Part shown: in pieces, positions 25,837 to 34,614 of the stretch
Numbering within the stretch: position 1 is the stretch's first letter
Layout of the letters: every line of letters starts with the position of its first letter
From: Actinomycetes bacterium
Lineage (GTDB): Bacteria > Actinomycetota > Actinomycetes > S36-B12 > GCA-2699445
Length of the DNA: 64,000 nt
Direction of reading: 5' to 3'
Assembly (NCBI GenBank): GCA_022599915.1
Contig: JAHZLH010000048.1
Location: 1-64,000, forward strand
Translations under genes and position numbers: made by a program
Notes under the pieces: generated by a model
Databases searched by the model: none
What the model saw: the letters and a program-made list of their open reading frames with translations, nothing else
What the model was told of the DNA's origin: nothing

Positions 25837-26589
25837 GAGGTTGCGGTCGAAGACGTATTTCAGGCCATGCAGTGTGAGGTGTGGATCATGGTGAGTGATG
25901 GTGTCGGATTCGGCTACGACGATCTCTGCCAAGCCTCCGGTTGCCACCACCGCCTCCGCCTCGCCCAGTTCCTCGGTGATACGTCGCACCAGACCATCAA
26001 CCTGACCGGCAAAGCCATACAGCGCACCAGATTGCAGCGCCTCCACCGTATTGCGACCAATCGCTGAGCGCGGCCGAATGAGCTCCACCTTGCGCAACTG
26101 GGCGGCTCGTTGCGCTAGCGCATCAAGGGAAATCTGAATTCCCGGCGCTAACGCACCACCAAGGAAGTCACCCGTTTCCGACACCACGTCGAGGTTGGTG
26201 GAAGTCCCGAAGTCCACCACGATCGCTGGGCCGCCGTAGCGGTGGAAAGCAGCCAGCGTATTGACGATTCGATCCGCTCCGACCTCTCGCGGATTATCAG
26301 TCTTAACCGATACCCCGGTCTTAGTGCCCGGCTCAACAATCACTCGCGGAACGTCGGGAAAGTAGCGCTGGAACATCAGTCGCATCTCATGCAGCACGGC
26401 CGGTACCGACGCACACAGCGCCAAACCAGTTAGTTCTGGCTGATCCTCCAGCAGGCCCCGGTAGGTCAGCATCATCTGATCTGCCGTCGTGCGGCTGTCG
26501 GTGGGAATCCGCCAAGAGTCACTGAGCTCAGCACCTAGGAAGGAGCCAATCACGGTGTTGGTATTCCCCACATCAATAGCGAGTAGCAC
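25834..26589 (-). CDS. coaX: Type III pantothenate kinase
   Basis: CoaX phosphorylates pantothenate in CoA synthesis. The 251-aa protein has the family's N-terminal phosphate loop [16 protein letters not shown], the middle [20 protein letters not shown] and [14 protein letters not shown] segments, and [22 protein letters not shown]. The GTG start has GAGGA upstream and lies 2 nt after the nadC stop. It is grouped with panC, so the first and third enzymes of CoA synthesis are encoded together. Confidence 0.94.
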   Translation of the reverse strand: MLLAIDVGNTNTVIGSFLGAELSDSWRIPTDSRTTADQMMLTYRGLLEDQPELTGLALCASVPAVLHEMRLMFQRYFPDVPRVIVEPGTKTGVSVKTDNPREVGADRIVNTLAAFHRYGGPAIVVDFGTSTNLDVVSETGDFLGGALAPGIQISLDALAQRAAQLRKVELIRPRSAIGRNTVEALQSGALYGFAGQVDGLVRRITEELGEAEAVVATGGLAEIVVAESDTITHHDPHLTLHGLKYVFDRNL

Positions 26590-26591
26590 GA

Positions 26592-27500
26592 TCAGTCCTC
26601 TCCGGTGGTCATCGTCAGATCCGCCCCAATATCCAGAATCGGAGACGAGTGTGTCAATGCCCCGACTGCGATGTAGTCCACGCCAGTAGCGGCGACCTCG
26701 GCAGCAGCCGCCACCGTGAGCCCACCTGATGCTTCGAGGCGGGCTCGACCTGCGGTGATCCTGACTGCAAGCCGCATCTGCTCCGGAGTGAAGTTGTCCA
26801 GCAGCACCAGGTCCACGCCGGCAGCCAGCACCTCGGTCAGTTGATCGAGCGAGTCAACCTCGACCTCCACCGCTAAGCCGGGGAACCGCTCTCGGACTGC
26901 TGCAAATGCCGCCGCCACGCCACCAGCAGCCAGAACGTGATTGTCCTTGACCAACGCCGCATCTGACAGCGACATCCGATGGTTCTGGCCACCACCACAC
27001 CGCACGGCGTACTTTTCCAGCTGTCGCATTCCCGGTGTGGTCTTGCGGGTATCCCGGACCACCGCGCCAGTATCACCGATTGCTGCCACCCATTCCTGGG
27101 TAGCGGTGGCTACGCCAGACAGGTGGCACAGCACATTGAGCGAGGTGCGTTCCGCGAGTAACAGTCCGCGCGTTGGGCCGGTGACGCGCAAGATTCGATC
27201 CCCAGGTGCTACTGGATTGCCATCGGGAGTGGTCACCTCGATCGCCGCCGCTGCACCAGCCACGAGATCGAAAACGACTCTGGCTACCACGGCGCCGGCT
27301 ACGACCCCGGAGCCTCGCGCCACCAGATCCAGGGTGGCCCGCTGCTCTTTCGGCACAGTCGCCACAGTGGTGACGTCGACGCCGCCGTCGAGGTCTTCGG
27401 TCAGGGTGTTCGCCACTAGTTCCGCGACTGCCGCTGGCGACAGCCCCGCCTGCTCCAGCCCAGCCGCCGATTCAGCGGAGATTGGCTGCCAATCAGTCAT
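26592..27500 (-). CDS. nadC: Nicotinate-nucleotide pyrophosphorylase
   Basis: NadC decarboxylates quinolinate and joins it to phosphoribosyl pyrophosphate to give nicotinate mononucleotide. The 302-aa protein shows EDLDGGVDVTT, LLLAERTSLNVLCHLSGVAT, RDTRKTTPGMRQLEKYAV, GGGQNHRMSLSDAALVKDNH and EVEVDSLDQL. The ATG at 27500 overlaps the nadB stop (ATGA) and has GGGAGA 8 nt upstream, better than an in-frame GTG/ATG at 27551. Confidence 0.95.
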   Translation of the reverse strand: MTDWQPISAESAAGLEQAGLSPAAVAELVANTLTEDLDGGVDVTTVATVPKEQRATLDLVARGSGVVAGAVVARVVFDLVAGAAAAIEVTTPDGNPVAPGDRILRVTGPTRGLLLAERTSLNVLCHLSGVATATQEWVAAIGDTGAVVRDTRKTTPGMRQLEKYAVRCGGGQNHRMSLSDAALVKDNHVLAAGGVAAAFAAVRERFPGLAVEVEVDSLDQLTEVLAAGVDLVLLDNFTPEQMRLAVRITAGRARLEASGGLTVAAAAEVAATGVDYIAVGALTHSSPILDIGADLTMTTGED

Positions 27501-29149
27501 GCCCAAGTCTCCCATCGTGGTGTCTGACAGGGTGTCTGCCGGGTCAGCCACTCACCATCAACAAGTTGGGTGGCGAGATGCAGTCGCCAATGTTCGTCAT
27601 CCACCGCGGGGAAGTCATCACGCCAATGCGAGCCGCGAGTCTCGGTCCGAAGCAGCGCTAGTTGGGCGATCGCACTGGCAACCACAGCCAGATTGGCCAC
27701 CTCCCAGTCAGCGGTACCTGGTTCACCGGGGAAGTCTGCCGGTAGCTCAGCTACAGCTGCTGCTGCAACTTTCAGCGAATCGGCGGTACGGAGCACCCCG
27801 GCACCCTCCGACATGGCGCGTTGCAGCAGTGGTCGGGAAGCGTTGCTGATCACACCCAGCGAGCCGGTCCGCACTATGGGGTCTCGTTGCGGTGGTAGAC
27901 CTGCCTGCAGTACCTCGGCAATGCGTTCCGCAAAAACCAATCCCTCAAGCAGCGAGTTCGACGCCAATCGATTGGCGCCATGCACTCCGGTGCAGGCCAC
28001 TTCGCCGCAGGCAAAGAGCCCACGAATCGATGCCCGACCAGCCAAGTCCACCCGGACACCACCACTGGCGTAGTGCTGCGCTGGCACGACTGGAATCAAC
28101 TGCTGCACCGGATCGATTTCCATGTCACGGCAGCGCTGCAAGATCGTCGGAAAACGTCGTCGCCACGTGCCTTCGCCCAACTTCCGGCCATCCAGCCATG
28201 CGTGTGGTGCCCCAGTCGATCGCATGGCCTTCATGAGCGTCTTCGCTACCACGTCCCGCGGAGCCAGATCTCCTAGCGGATGGATACCGGTCATCAACTG
28301 CCGACCGGCTGGATCGAGCAATACTGCACCCTCACCACGCACGGCTTCAGAGATCAACGGCTGTTGCCCTTTCGCTCCCGGCCCTTGCCACAATACGGTC
28401 GGGTGAAACTGAATGAACTCTAGATCTGCCAGCACCGCGCCGGCTCGGGCTGCCATGGCTACACCATCACCGGTAGCAACCAGCGGATTGGTGCTGGCCT
28501 CAAACACCTGCCCTAGCCCTCCGGTCGCTAGGACCACCGCAGGTGCAGCGACTGCGCCAACACCGTCTCGCTGTCCTTGGCCGATCACGTGCAGGCTAAC
28601 CCCCTGCACCGCGCCACGATCATCCAGCAGCAGGTCCAGCGCCAACGCTCGTTCGTAGAGCCTGATCCCGTCATCTCGTCGCACTGCGGCCACCAGCGCC
28701 CGGGAAATCTCTCGTCCGGTCGCGTCTCCGCCAGCATGGGCAATGCGATCTCGTAGGTGACCACCTTCCCTGGTCAGGGATAGTTCCCCCCCTGCCTCGC
28801 GATCGAATCGAGTACCGAGCGCGGCCAGACCGCGAACCGCGTCCGGCCCCTGCTCGGCAAGGACGCGCACTGCCTGTTCATCGCAGAGTCCGGCGCCAGC
28901 GACCAGAGTGTCCTGCAAGTGTTCCTGTGGGGAATCGTCATCGTCTAACGCTGCTGCGATACCACCTTGCGCCCATTGGGTTGAGCCCTCATCGACTCGA
29001 CCTTTGGTGACGACCTGTACTCGAAGTCCGGATTGCCGCAGTGAGAGCGCCAGCGTCAATCCAGCAATACCCGAGCCGACAATCACCACGTCAGCGCTTT
29101 CCCACCACCCGGGCTCCGGCGTGGTCAAGCGATCGCCAATGCCAGTCAC
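27497..29149 (-). CDS. nadB: L-aspartate oxidase
   Basis: NadB oxidises aspartate to iminoaspartate, the first step of NAD synthesis. The 550-aa flavoprotein has the FAD-binding GSGIAGLTLALSL, STQWAQGGIAAAL, LATGGLGQVFEASTNP and the C-terminal HYASGGVRVDLAGR and GANRLASNSLLEGLVFAERIAE. The GTG start overlaps the panC stop (GTGA). The partner nadA, normally needed for quinolinate, is not in this window. Confidence 0.95.
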   Translation of the reverse strand: MTGIGDRLTTPEPGWWESADVVIVGSGIAGLTLALSLRQSGLRVQVVTKGRVDEGSTQWAQGGIAAALDDDDSPQEHLQDTLVAGAGLCDEQAVRVLAEQGPDAVRGLAALGTRFDREAGGELSLTREGGHLRDRIAHAGGDATGREISRALVAAVRRDDGIRLYERALALDLLLDDRGAVQGVSLHVIGQGQRDGVGAVAAPAVVLATGGLGQVFEASTNPLVATGDGVAMAARAGAVLADLEFIQFHPTVLWQGPGAKGQQPLISEAVRGEGAVLLDPAGRQLMTGIHPLGDLAPRDVVAKTLMKAMRSTGAPHAWLDGRKLGEGTWRRRFPTILQRCRDMEIDPVQQLIPVVPAQHYASGGVRVDLAGRASIRGLFACGEVACTGVHGANRLASNSLLEGLVFAERIAEVLQAGLPPQRDPIVRTGSLGVISNASRPLLQRAMSEGAGVLRTADSLKVAAAAVAELPADFPGEPGTADWEVANLAVVASAIAQLALLRTETRGSHWRDDFPAVDDEHWRLHLATQLVDGEWLTRQTPCQTPRWETWA

Positions 29150-29985
29150 GACTGCCCCAAACTGATTGCGATGTTGTCAATCAACCGGGTCTCACCGAGG
29201 TACGCAGCAATCAGCATTCGGGCCGAGCCAACGTCGGGGACTGCACCCAACTCTGGGTCCCGAACAACGAGATAATCGATCACTAGCGAGGCCTCACTGG
29301 CAAGCACTTGCCGGGCAGCTGCGAGCGCCGCAGTTGCGCCATCGCGCGCATGTGCCGCTCCAGTCGCAAGTGCCGCCGAGATGGCCACTGCGGCCTGCCG
29401 CTGCTGCGGATCCAGGTAGCGATTGCGACTCGAGCGCGCCAACCCATCCTCTTCGCGAACCGTTGGTACCGACCTCACCTCAAAAGGTAACTGCAGCTGT
29501 TCGGTCATCCGCCGGATGAGCACAAACTGCTGATAGTCCTTTTCACCAAAGAAGGCCGCCTGTGGGTGGGCCAACAGCAAAATCTTGGCTACTACCGTCA
29601 GCACTCCCCGAAAATGTCCGGGTCGACTGGCGCCCTCCAACTCCTCACCGAGCGGTCCAGGATCCACGGTGATCTCCCGTCCGGCTCCGTAGACATCGTC
29701 AGCCAGCGGGGCAAAGACCGCAGCCACCCCTTCCTCTTGACACACCGCCAAGTCCGCTTCCCAGGTCCGGGGATAGCGTTCGAAGTCCTCACCCTCACCG
29801 AACTGAAGCGGATTCACGAAGATGGTGACCAAGACCTGACCTTCCGGCCCAGCCCATTCCCGCGCTGACCTCATCAACTGTCGGTGGCCCTCATGCAGAG
29901 CTCCCATAGTCATCACGACAGCACGACGCGGATGCGCGGGCCACTGCCGCAGTTGAGCGACAGTTTCAATCACTTCCGGAGCCAT
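29146..29985 (-). CDS. panC: Pantothenate synthetase
   Basis: PanC condenses pantoate and beta-alanine with ATP. The 279-aa protein shows VVMTMGALHEGHRQLMR (HIGH-like), FVNPLQFGEGEDFERYPRT, LTVVAKILLLAHPQAAFFGEKDYQQ and the KMSKS-like region RSSRNRYLDPQQR. I prefer the ATG at 29985 to a TTG at 30003. panB and panD are not here. Confidence 0.94.
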   Translation of the reverse strand: MAPEVIETVAQLRQWPAHPRRAVVMTMGALHEGHRQLMRSAREWAGPEGQVLVTIFVNPLQFGEGEDFERYPRTWEADLAVCQEEGVAAVFAPLADDVYGAGREITVDPGPLGEELEGASRPGHFRGVLTVVAKILLLAHPQAAFFGEKDYQQFVLIRRMTEQLQLPFEVRSVPTVREEDGLARSSRNRYLDPQQRQAAVAISAALATGAAHARDGATAALAAARQVLASEASLVIDYLVVRDPELGAVPDVGSARMLIAAYLGETRLIDNIAISLGQS

Positions 29986-30029
29986 AGCCCAAGCATGCCG
30001 CAACTACCAGGTACCGCGCCCACCACGGG

Positions 30030-30905
30030 TTACTCGCCGAGCGCAGCGATTACTTCGGCGGCGCTTACCGGGTCCAACAGACCAGCGGCCACCGCGCGGT
30101 CAGCGGTCCGGCGGGCCATAACTCGATAGGCCACCGCAACCTCGGGCGATTCCTCGCTGAGTACCGCTAGATGGCTAGCCAACGTGGCCGCATCGCCGCG
30201 GGAAACCGGGCCAGTGAGCGCCCGATCACCGAATCGCAGTGAATTGTCTAATGCTGCGCTCAGCAGTGGGGCCAAGAACCTGTCGGGTTGTTCGACACCG
30301 GTACCAGCCAATAGGTCCATCGCATCAGCGATGAGCGTCACCAAATGGTTGGCACCGTGGGCCATAGCCGCGTGATACTGCACTCGTCGATCTTCGGCGA
30401 CGTACATCGGTTCGCCGCCCATCTCCACCACGAGAGCAGCAGCGACCGGTAGCAACTCCTCCGTAGCGGTCACACCGAACGGGCAACCAGCTAACCGCTC
30501 GAGATCCATGCTGCTGCCATTGAGGGTCATGACTGGATGCAAAGCCAGCGGTATGGCGCCTTTGGCTGCCAGTGGCGCCAACACAGCTATCCCGTAGCGA
30601 CCGGAACTATGCACGACGAACTGTCCTGGTCGACACCAATCGTTCTCGGCGATCGCTGCTGCCAGTGACGGCAAGGTGTCGTCCGGAACCGTCAGCAACA
30701 CCAGGTCAGACCTTTCGAAAACATGCTCAATCCCGAGTAGCACTGCATCAGGCAAGAGGTCGGCGGCTCGCTGCTTGGAGTCGTCGGAAACGGCATAAGC
30801 CGCCACGACGTGATGCCCTGCGCCAGCGAGTGCCGCCGCCAGCACCGAGCCAGCCCGACCAGGTCCGATGACGCCCACGTTGAGGCGAGCAGCCTCACTG
30901 GTCAC
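30030..30905 (-). CDS. Rossmann-fold/DUF2520 oxidoreductase-like protein
   Basis: The 291-aa product pairs an N-terminal NAD(P)-binding domain (VGVIGPGRAGSVLAAALAGAGH) with the DUF2520 helical domain, which resembles ketopantoate or 6-phosphogluconate type dehydrogenases (HPVMTLNGSS, YHAAMAHGANHLVTL). It precedes panC in many actinobacteria, so a function in pantoate or related metabolism is often suggested but not proven. Its start overlaps the stop of the PH-domain gene by 4 nt. Confidence 0.88.
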   Translation of the reverse strand: MTSEAARLNVGVIGPGRAGSVLAAALAGAGHHVVAAYAVSDDSKQRAADLLPDAVLLGIEHVFERSDLVLLTVPDDTLPSLAAAIAENDWCRPGQFVVHSSGRYGIAVLAPLAAKGAIPLALHPVMTLNGSSMDLERLAGCPFGVTATEELLPVAAALVVEMGGEPMYVAEDRRVQYHAAMAHGANHLVTLIADAMDLLAGTGVEQPDRFLAPLLSAALDNSLRFGDRALTGPVSRGDAATLASHLAVLSEESPEVAVAYRVMARRTADRAVAAGLLDPVSAAEVIAALGE

Positions 30906-32269
30906 GACTTCTCATCTCGCTGTTGCATCCAGCGCCCGGCCGGATCCGATTGCAACGCCTGCTGTGCTCGCTGATTTTGCGCATCTGCGAGGGCCCGTGC
31001 CTCGGCGGCATCTCGGTAGAGTGCCACCACCTCCACCGGTCCCGGTGGTGAATCGAGGTGCATGGTCGCTAGTCCCAGTCGCCGCTGCCACGGCCCCTGG
31101 GTCACCCGCACCGATTGCGTGCGAGCGTGGGGGGCCACCGCCAGATGCCAGACAAAGCGCCCCCGCGAGGTCACCAGCACCCGATCATCCCAACCAACCC
31201 CCAACCGGCGGTGTTGAATCGGAGCGCGCCACTTTGCCTGCTTGGGCGCCGGATGCAGCGGCGTCTTGCGCGCGTCCACGCCGGGAAGAATCTCATTGAC
31301 AACCGCAACTGCAACGTCGTAGGGCGCGACGGGAAGCAGTACCTGCTTGAACGTATTGGCACCCTGCTGTTGATCGCTGTCCGACTCCATTCCGGCAACG
31401 GTGATTCGCACCCGTACCCAGTCCCGCGAACGCCAGAGCCAGGACTGCACGAATTCCACCGATTGCAGTCGACCCGGTGGAACCGTTTGCGCCTGCACCT
31501 GCAAGAGTCCGGATCGAGTCCGCAACCCGTCAGGTGACTTAGCCACAGTGAAGCCGTGGAACCCAAGGTATTCGGAAGCCACCGCGATCAACGGCACACC
31601 ACCCAGGAGCAGCCAAAACAGACCGGCCGGGCCAGTGGCGAACCAGGTGACCACCACGACCAACAGCGTTGCCAAAAACAGCACGACTGTGACACCGCGC
31701 AGCAGCAGCGATACCAACAAGTCTTTGGTGGGGACCTCCACCAGCGCTTGTTGTGGCGCTTCTCCGGCGTCGGGATGCAGACCCGCTGCACGAGCGATAA
31801 CGGAGTTACGCAGGTTCTGCGCATCCTCATTTCCGAGGTATTGAATCTGGGCGCGAGAGTCGCCAGTTCCTGCGACCTCCACAGTCACCTGCGACAGACC
31901 AAACAATCTGGGGATAAAGGGCTGGACCACGTCCACCCCTTGCAATCGCGATAGTTGCAACCGCCGTTCGGTTCGCGTCAGCACACCGGAAGCGACCCGT
32001 AAGTCTCCCTGCTCGTCGAACCAAAACGTCAACCGTCGCCAGGACACGTAAGCAAACCCGGCGATAAGCAATGCGATCAGCACCACCACCCCAATGGTGA
32101 TTGCCAGGGCCACAAACAGTCCTTCACCTGCGGTGTTTTGGCCAATAGTGATGAAGCCCACAAACAACGCGAACGGCAAAAATCGTGCCCCGGTAACCAG
32201 GGGGGTGAGTTTGTGGGTACGTCTCGGCTCAGTAGCTCCCAGCCCCGCACCCGTCTCGACCTGGCTCAT
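30902..32269 (-). CDS. Bacterial PH-domain membrane protein, large
   Basis: A 455-aa membrane protein of the YdbT type, with two or more bPH2 (DUF304) domains and about four membrane spans (around residues 35-75 and 200-245). The repeated pattern is RRLQLSRLQGVDVVQPFIPRLFGL, then a second copy in VPPGRLQSVEFVQSWLWRSR. Function is unknown; the Bacillus YdbST pair is linked to antimicrobial resistance. It overlaps a second, small PH gene at its start (4 nt) and DUF2520 at its end. Confidence 0.88.
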   Translation of the reverse strand: MSQVETGAGLGATEPRRTHKLTPLVTGARFLPFALFVGFITIGQNTAGEGLFVALAITIGVVVLIALLIAGFAYVSWRRLTFWFDEQGDLRVASGVLTRTERRLQLSRLQGVDVVQPFIPRLFGLSQVTVEVAGTGDSRAQIQYLGNEDAQNLRNSVIARAAGLHPDAGEAPQQALVEVPTKDLLVSLLLRGVTVVLFLATLLVVVVTWFATGPAGLFWLLLGGVPLIAVASEYLGFHGFTVAKSPDGLRTRSGLLQVQAQTVPPGRLQSVEFVQSWLWRSRDWVRVRITVAGMESDSDQQQGANTFKQVLLPVAPYDVAVAVVNEILPGVDARKTPLHPAPKQAKWRAPIQHRRLGVGWDDRVLVTSRGRFVWHLAVAPHARTQSVRVTQGPWQRRLGLATMHLDSPPGPVEVVALYRDAAEARALADAQNQRAQQALQSDPAGRWMQQRDEKS

Positions 32270-32766
32270 ATCCCGGCTGACCTCTCCTCACCACGGGCAG
32301 CCAATCGATCGCGGAGCGCCCCGGCGTTTTCCGGCGGCAACCCAGGAATCTTGGCATCGGTAGCGGCAGCTGCGGTGTGGAGCTGCACCGTGGAAAGTCC
32401 GGCCATCCGGTCGATAGGACCCGCGACGAGATCTACTAGCTGCATGCGACCGTAAGGGACGATGACCATTCGGCGAAACAAGATTCCGGAACGAACGAGC
32501 AGATCCTCTTCGCGCTCCACGTACCCGTACGCCTTCACCTGCCGCCCAATCAACCACCACAGCCAGACCAGCAGGATCAGCGCAACCAGCACCACTACTC
32601 CGCTCCAGAGCGGAACTCCGCTGACTGCGAGCGCTACTGCAGCGACGCCCACCAAAACCACCAGCCAGAACACCATGACTAGTCGCCTTACCCGGGTCAG
32701 TTTGGGGGAGATCGGCTGCCAAGCTTCGCCAGGTGGTACGAAAGGATTTTCTGCGCCAGCGCTCAT
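32266..32766 (-). CDS. Bacterial PH-domain membrane protein, small
   Basis: A 166-aa protein of the YdbS type: two closely spaced membrane helices (residues ~27-70) and one bPH2 domain (YVEREEDLLVRSGILFRRMVIVPYGRMQLVDLVAGPIDRM). It forms a pair with the larger PH gene downstream, overlapping by 4 nt. The ATG lies 6 nt after TAGCCT, so this gene can begin the PH-PH-DUF2520-panC-nadBC-coaX transcript. Confidence 0.88.
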   Translation of the reverse strand: MSAGAENPFVPPGEAWQPISPKLTRVRRLVMVFWLVVLVGVAAVALAVSGVPLWSGVVVLVALILLVWLWWLIGRQVKAYGYVEREEDLLVRSGILFRRMVIVPYGRMQLVDLVAGPIDRMAGLSTVQLHTAAAATDAKIPGLPPENAGALRDRLAARGEERSAGI

Positions 32767-32772
32767 GTCTTT

Positions 32773-32778
32773 AGGCTA
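32773..32778 (-). promoter_or_regulatory. -10 box of the PH/pan/nad operon
   Basis: TAGCCT on the minus strand, 6 nt before the ATG at 32766; a likely leaderless operon promoter. Confidence 0.65.
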
Positions 32779-32782
32779 GCGC

Positions 32783-33229
32783 CTACCCCGGACGCAGTGG
32801 CGTTCGCCAGAACCGACCAGACAGTCCAGCCGGTGACGGCAGCGTCCGATACGGACGTAACGGGGTCCGTAACAGTCGCAGTCGCGGCGCTGGCTCCGGT
32901 TCGCTGGCAGCCAGCGACTCCGGCGGTGAGAGCGACAGTTGCGGGGGCGTCGTCAAGGCGCCATCAGGCTGGGGCTGCGGTTCAATCGATGGACTGATAG
33001 GCGCTGGCGAAACGGGTGCACTGGCGGTGGGATCTGGGGTCGGCTGTGGCGCCGACTTAGGCGGTGGTGGTGGATCGATCCAGTCCTCACTCATAGACAC
33101 TGCAAGTGCATTTTCTTTACTCGCCTGGGCAACGCCGCCCCAACTGTCTAAGTCAGACCAGGCCGGGTTGGCCAAAACCCCGAACCACAGCGACACCGCG
33201 ACCAGACACACAAACACATGCCGAATCAT
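32783..33229 (-). CDS. Secreted proline-rich protein
   Basis: A 148-aa ORF with a clear signal peptide (MIRHVFVCLVAVSLWF, predicted cleavage after NPAWS near residue 25) and a mature part made mainly of Pro, Ser, Glu and Ala, with a run of five prolines and a basic C-terminus carrying the repeat RTPLRP twice. ATG 33229 has GGAG 8 nt upstream. There is no recognised domain. It lies between the conserved PH-domain gene and the osmoprotectant module; its own stop is close to the PH gene promoter. The signal peptide and ribosome site argue that it is real, but low complexity leaves some doubt. Confidence 0.6.
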   Translation of the reverse strand: MIRHVFVCLVAVSLWFGVLANPAWSDLDSWGGVAQASKENALAVSMSEDWIDPPPPPKSAPQPTPDPTASAPVSPAPISPSIEPQPQPDGALTTPPQLSLSPPESLAASEPEPAPRLRLLRTPLRPYRTLPSPAGLSGRFWRTPLRPG

Positions 33230-33621
33230 GAGTCGTTCTCCGGGAAGAACCGTGTGAATGACTCATCCTTGCTCGCCGGCTTCACCGGGAAAAGTTCATC
33301 GGCATTCGCCGGCCACTACGAGGCCGCCCCACCACAGCCAACGACGGGATCGCCCGGAAATTCCGCCCCGCCAAAGTCGGCGCCGAGGACGCTTTTCTCG
33401 GTTGGTTATGTCTCGCCCAGATGGCAGGAAAAGCTGCCGAACTGACTCATTGGAGACCCCACCACGGGCATCACTAGTTCTACTACTCATCGCCGTTGCC
33501 CCGACCTTTTCCCACATCAGAATCGGACTCCGGAACCATAGAACAGTCCCCCAGCAAGCCATATCGGCGGTGCGTAGGCGGGTGACCGAGGCCACCTCTG
33601 TCGGCGGCGCGGGGGTTGTGG
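33230..33621. other. Intergenic region without a convincing gene
   Basis: About 390 bp between the Pro-rich protein start and the second lipoprotein stop, all transcribed leftward. Open frames cross it on both strands but none has a ribosome site or protein-like composition. It must hold the promoter of the Pro-rich gene. At 33602-33630 CGGCGG and CCGCCG could pair across an 18-nt loop at the lipoprotein gene stop, a weak terminator candidate. Confidence 0.5.
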
Positions 33622-34581
33622 CTAGCCGCCGAATCGCAAGGTGATCCAAGAATCCGCGATCTGATTCGGATCCTGACCAGTGGCTAGATCACCAGCAAAC
33701 TCTCGAAGATCCGCAGTGGTGATTTCCGCTTGTACGCGGTCCACCGGACCCTGGGCCGCTGCCTTAGTCTCGGTCAGCAGCGGGACGAGGTTCTCCGGCG
33801 GCAATAAAGAACTATCGTCCGCGAGTACGCGCAGACCCACAATGTCGTCGGCTACCGTGTCCAACTGGCCAACCGCAGCCGTGCGATCCAGCAATGCGTT
33901 CGGCACCTGCTCCCATGGCGTGACAAGGACCTCATCGATCGCTACTTCGTATCCATCAGTAAGTACTCCCAGACAGGTGTACTCATCCGCGCACCCGGTT
34001 GGGGCGGCCAGCACCACTGGATCAGTTTCACTGCTGCGGGCCAAATCGCTGAGGTTCGTAATGTCGTCTGCCCCGGCCCGGCCACGTCGCATCACGAACA
34101 TCACACCATCTACCGCAGCCGCTGGTGCCAGCACGGAGATACCGTCGGACGTCAGTGCTGTCTGCAACTTCGTCACTTCATCATCGAGACTGCGTGATTC
34201 CGCCACCGTCGGCGAAGGGCTAGGTGACGGCGTCACGGTCACGTCGGTGGCGAGAACCGCTGCGGTCAGTTGACTGGCCGGAGCAGCCAACAGATCCGCC
34301 TCACCAGACTGAATGGCTGCGACGGCAGCTGTGAGGTCCTGCGGCGGTAGTCCTTTTGCCGGGATTCCACTGGCATTGAGGCTGGCGACGTACAGCGCTG
34401 CAATGACTTCGGGCACCCCAGGCCCGTACGAGGCAACGACGACCTCATCCGACACGGTCGGTTCCGGCGAGGGTGTTGGCTCCGGATCGCTAACGGAACA
34501 TCCCGCAGCAGTCAGTGCCAGTGACGCGCACAACATCACCGTGACTGCGGGCAACAACCGCCGCAAAATCCCAGAGATCAC
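33622..34581 (-). CDS. Divergent OpuC/ProX-like lipoprotein
   Basis: A 319-aa lipoprotein: signal peptide with lipobox TAAGC (Cys near residue 28), a Pro/Ser/Thr/Glu linker, then a two-lobe binding-protein pattern (VPEVIAALYVASLNASGIPAKG, IQSGEADLLAAPASQL, VLAAPTGCADEYTCLGVL, LRVLADDSSLLPPENLVPLL). The last stretches match the OpuAC/ProX family end by end, but the N-terminal NFTE-type motif of the neighbour is replaced by SYGPGVPE. A second Pro/Ser insert lies near residues 115-125. It is probably a paralogue with changed or lost ligand binding. It follows the first lipoprotein gene by 33 nt. Confidence 0.72.
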   Translation of the reverse strand: MISGILRRLLPAVTVMLCASLALTAAGCSVSDPEPTPSPEPTVSDEVVVASYGPGVPEVIAALYVASLNASGIPAKGLPPQDLTAAVAAIQSGEADLLAAPASQLTAAVLATDVTVTPSPSPSPTVAESRSLDDEVTKLQTALTSDGISVLAPAAAVDGVMFVMRRGRAGADDITNLSDLARSSETDPVVLAAPTGCADEYTCLGVLTDGYEVAIDEVLVTPWEQVPNALLDRTAAVGQLDTVADDIVGLRVLADDSSLLPPENLVPLLTETKAAAQGPVDRVQAEITTADLREFAGDLATGQDPNQIADSWITLRFGG

Positions 34582-34614
34582 TGACTCTTTCCCTTCGGAC
34601 CGACTCAGATCAGC

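Noticed and set aside
33296-33649. 117-aa minus-strand frame in the intergenic gap
   Set aside because: Overlaps the end of the lipoprotein gene, Arg/Trp-rich composition and no ribosome site.
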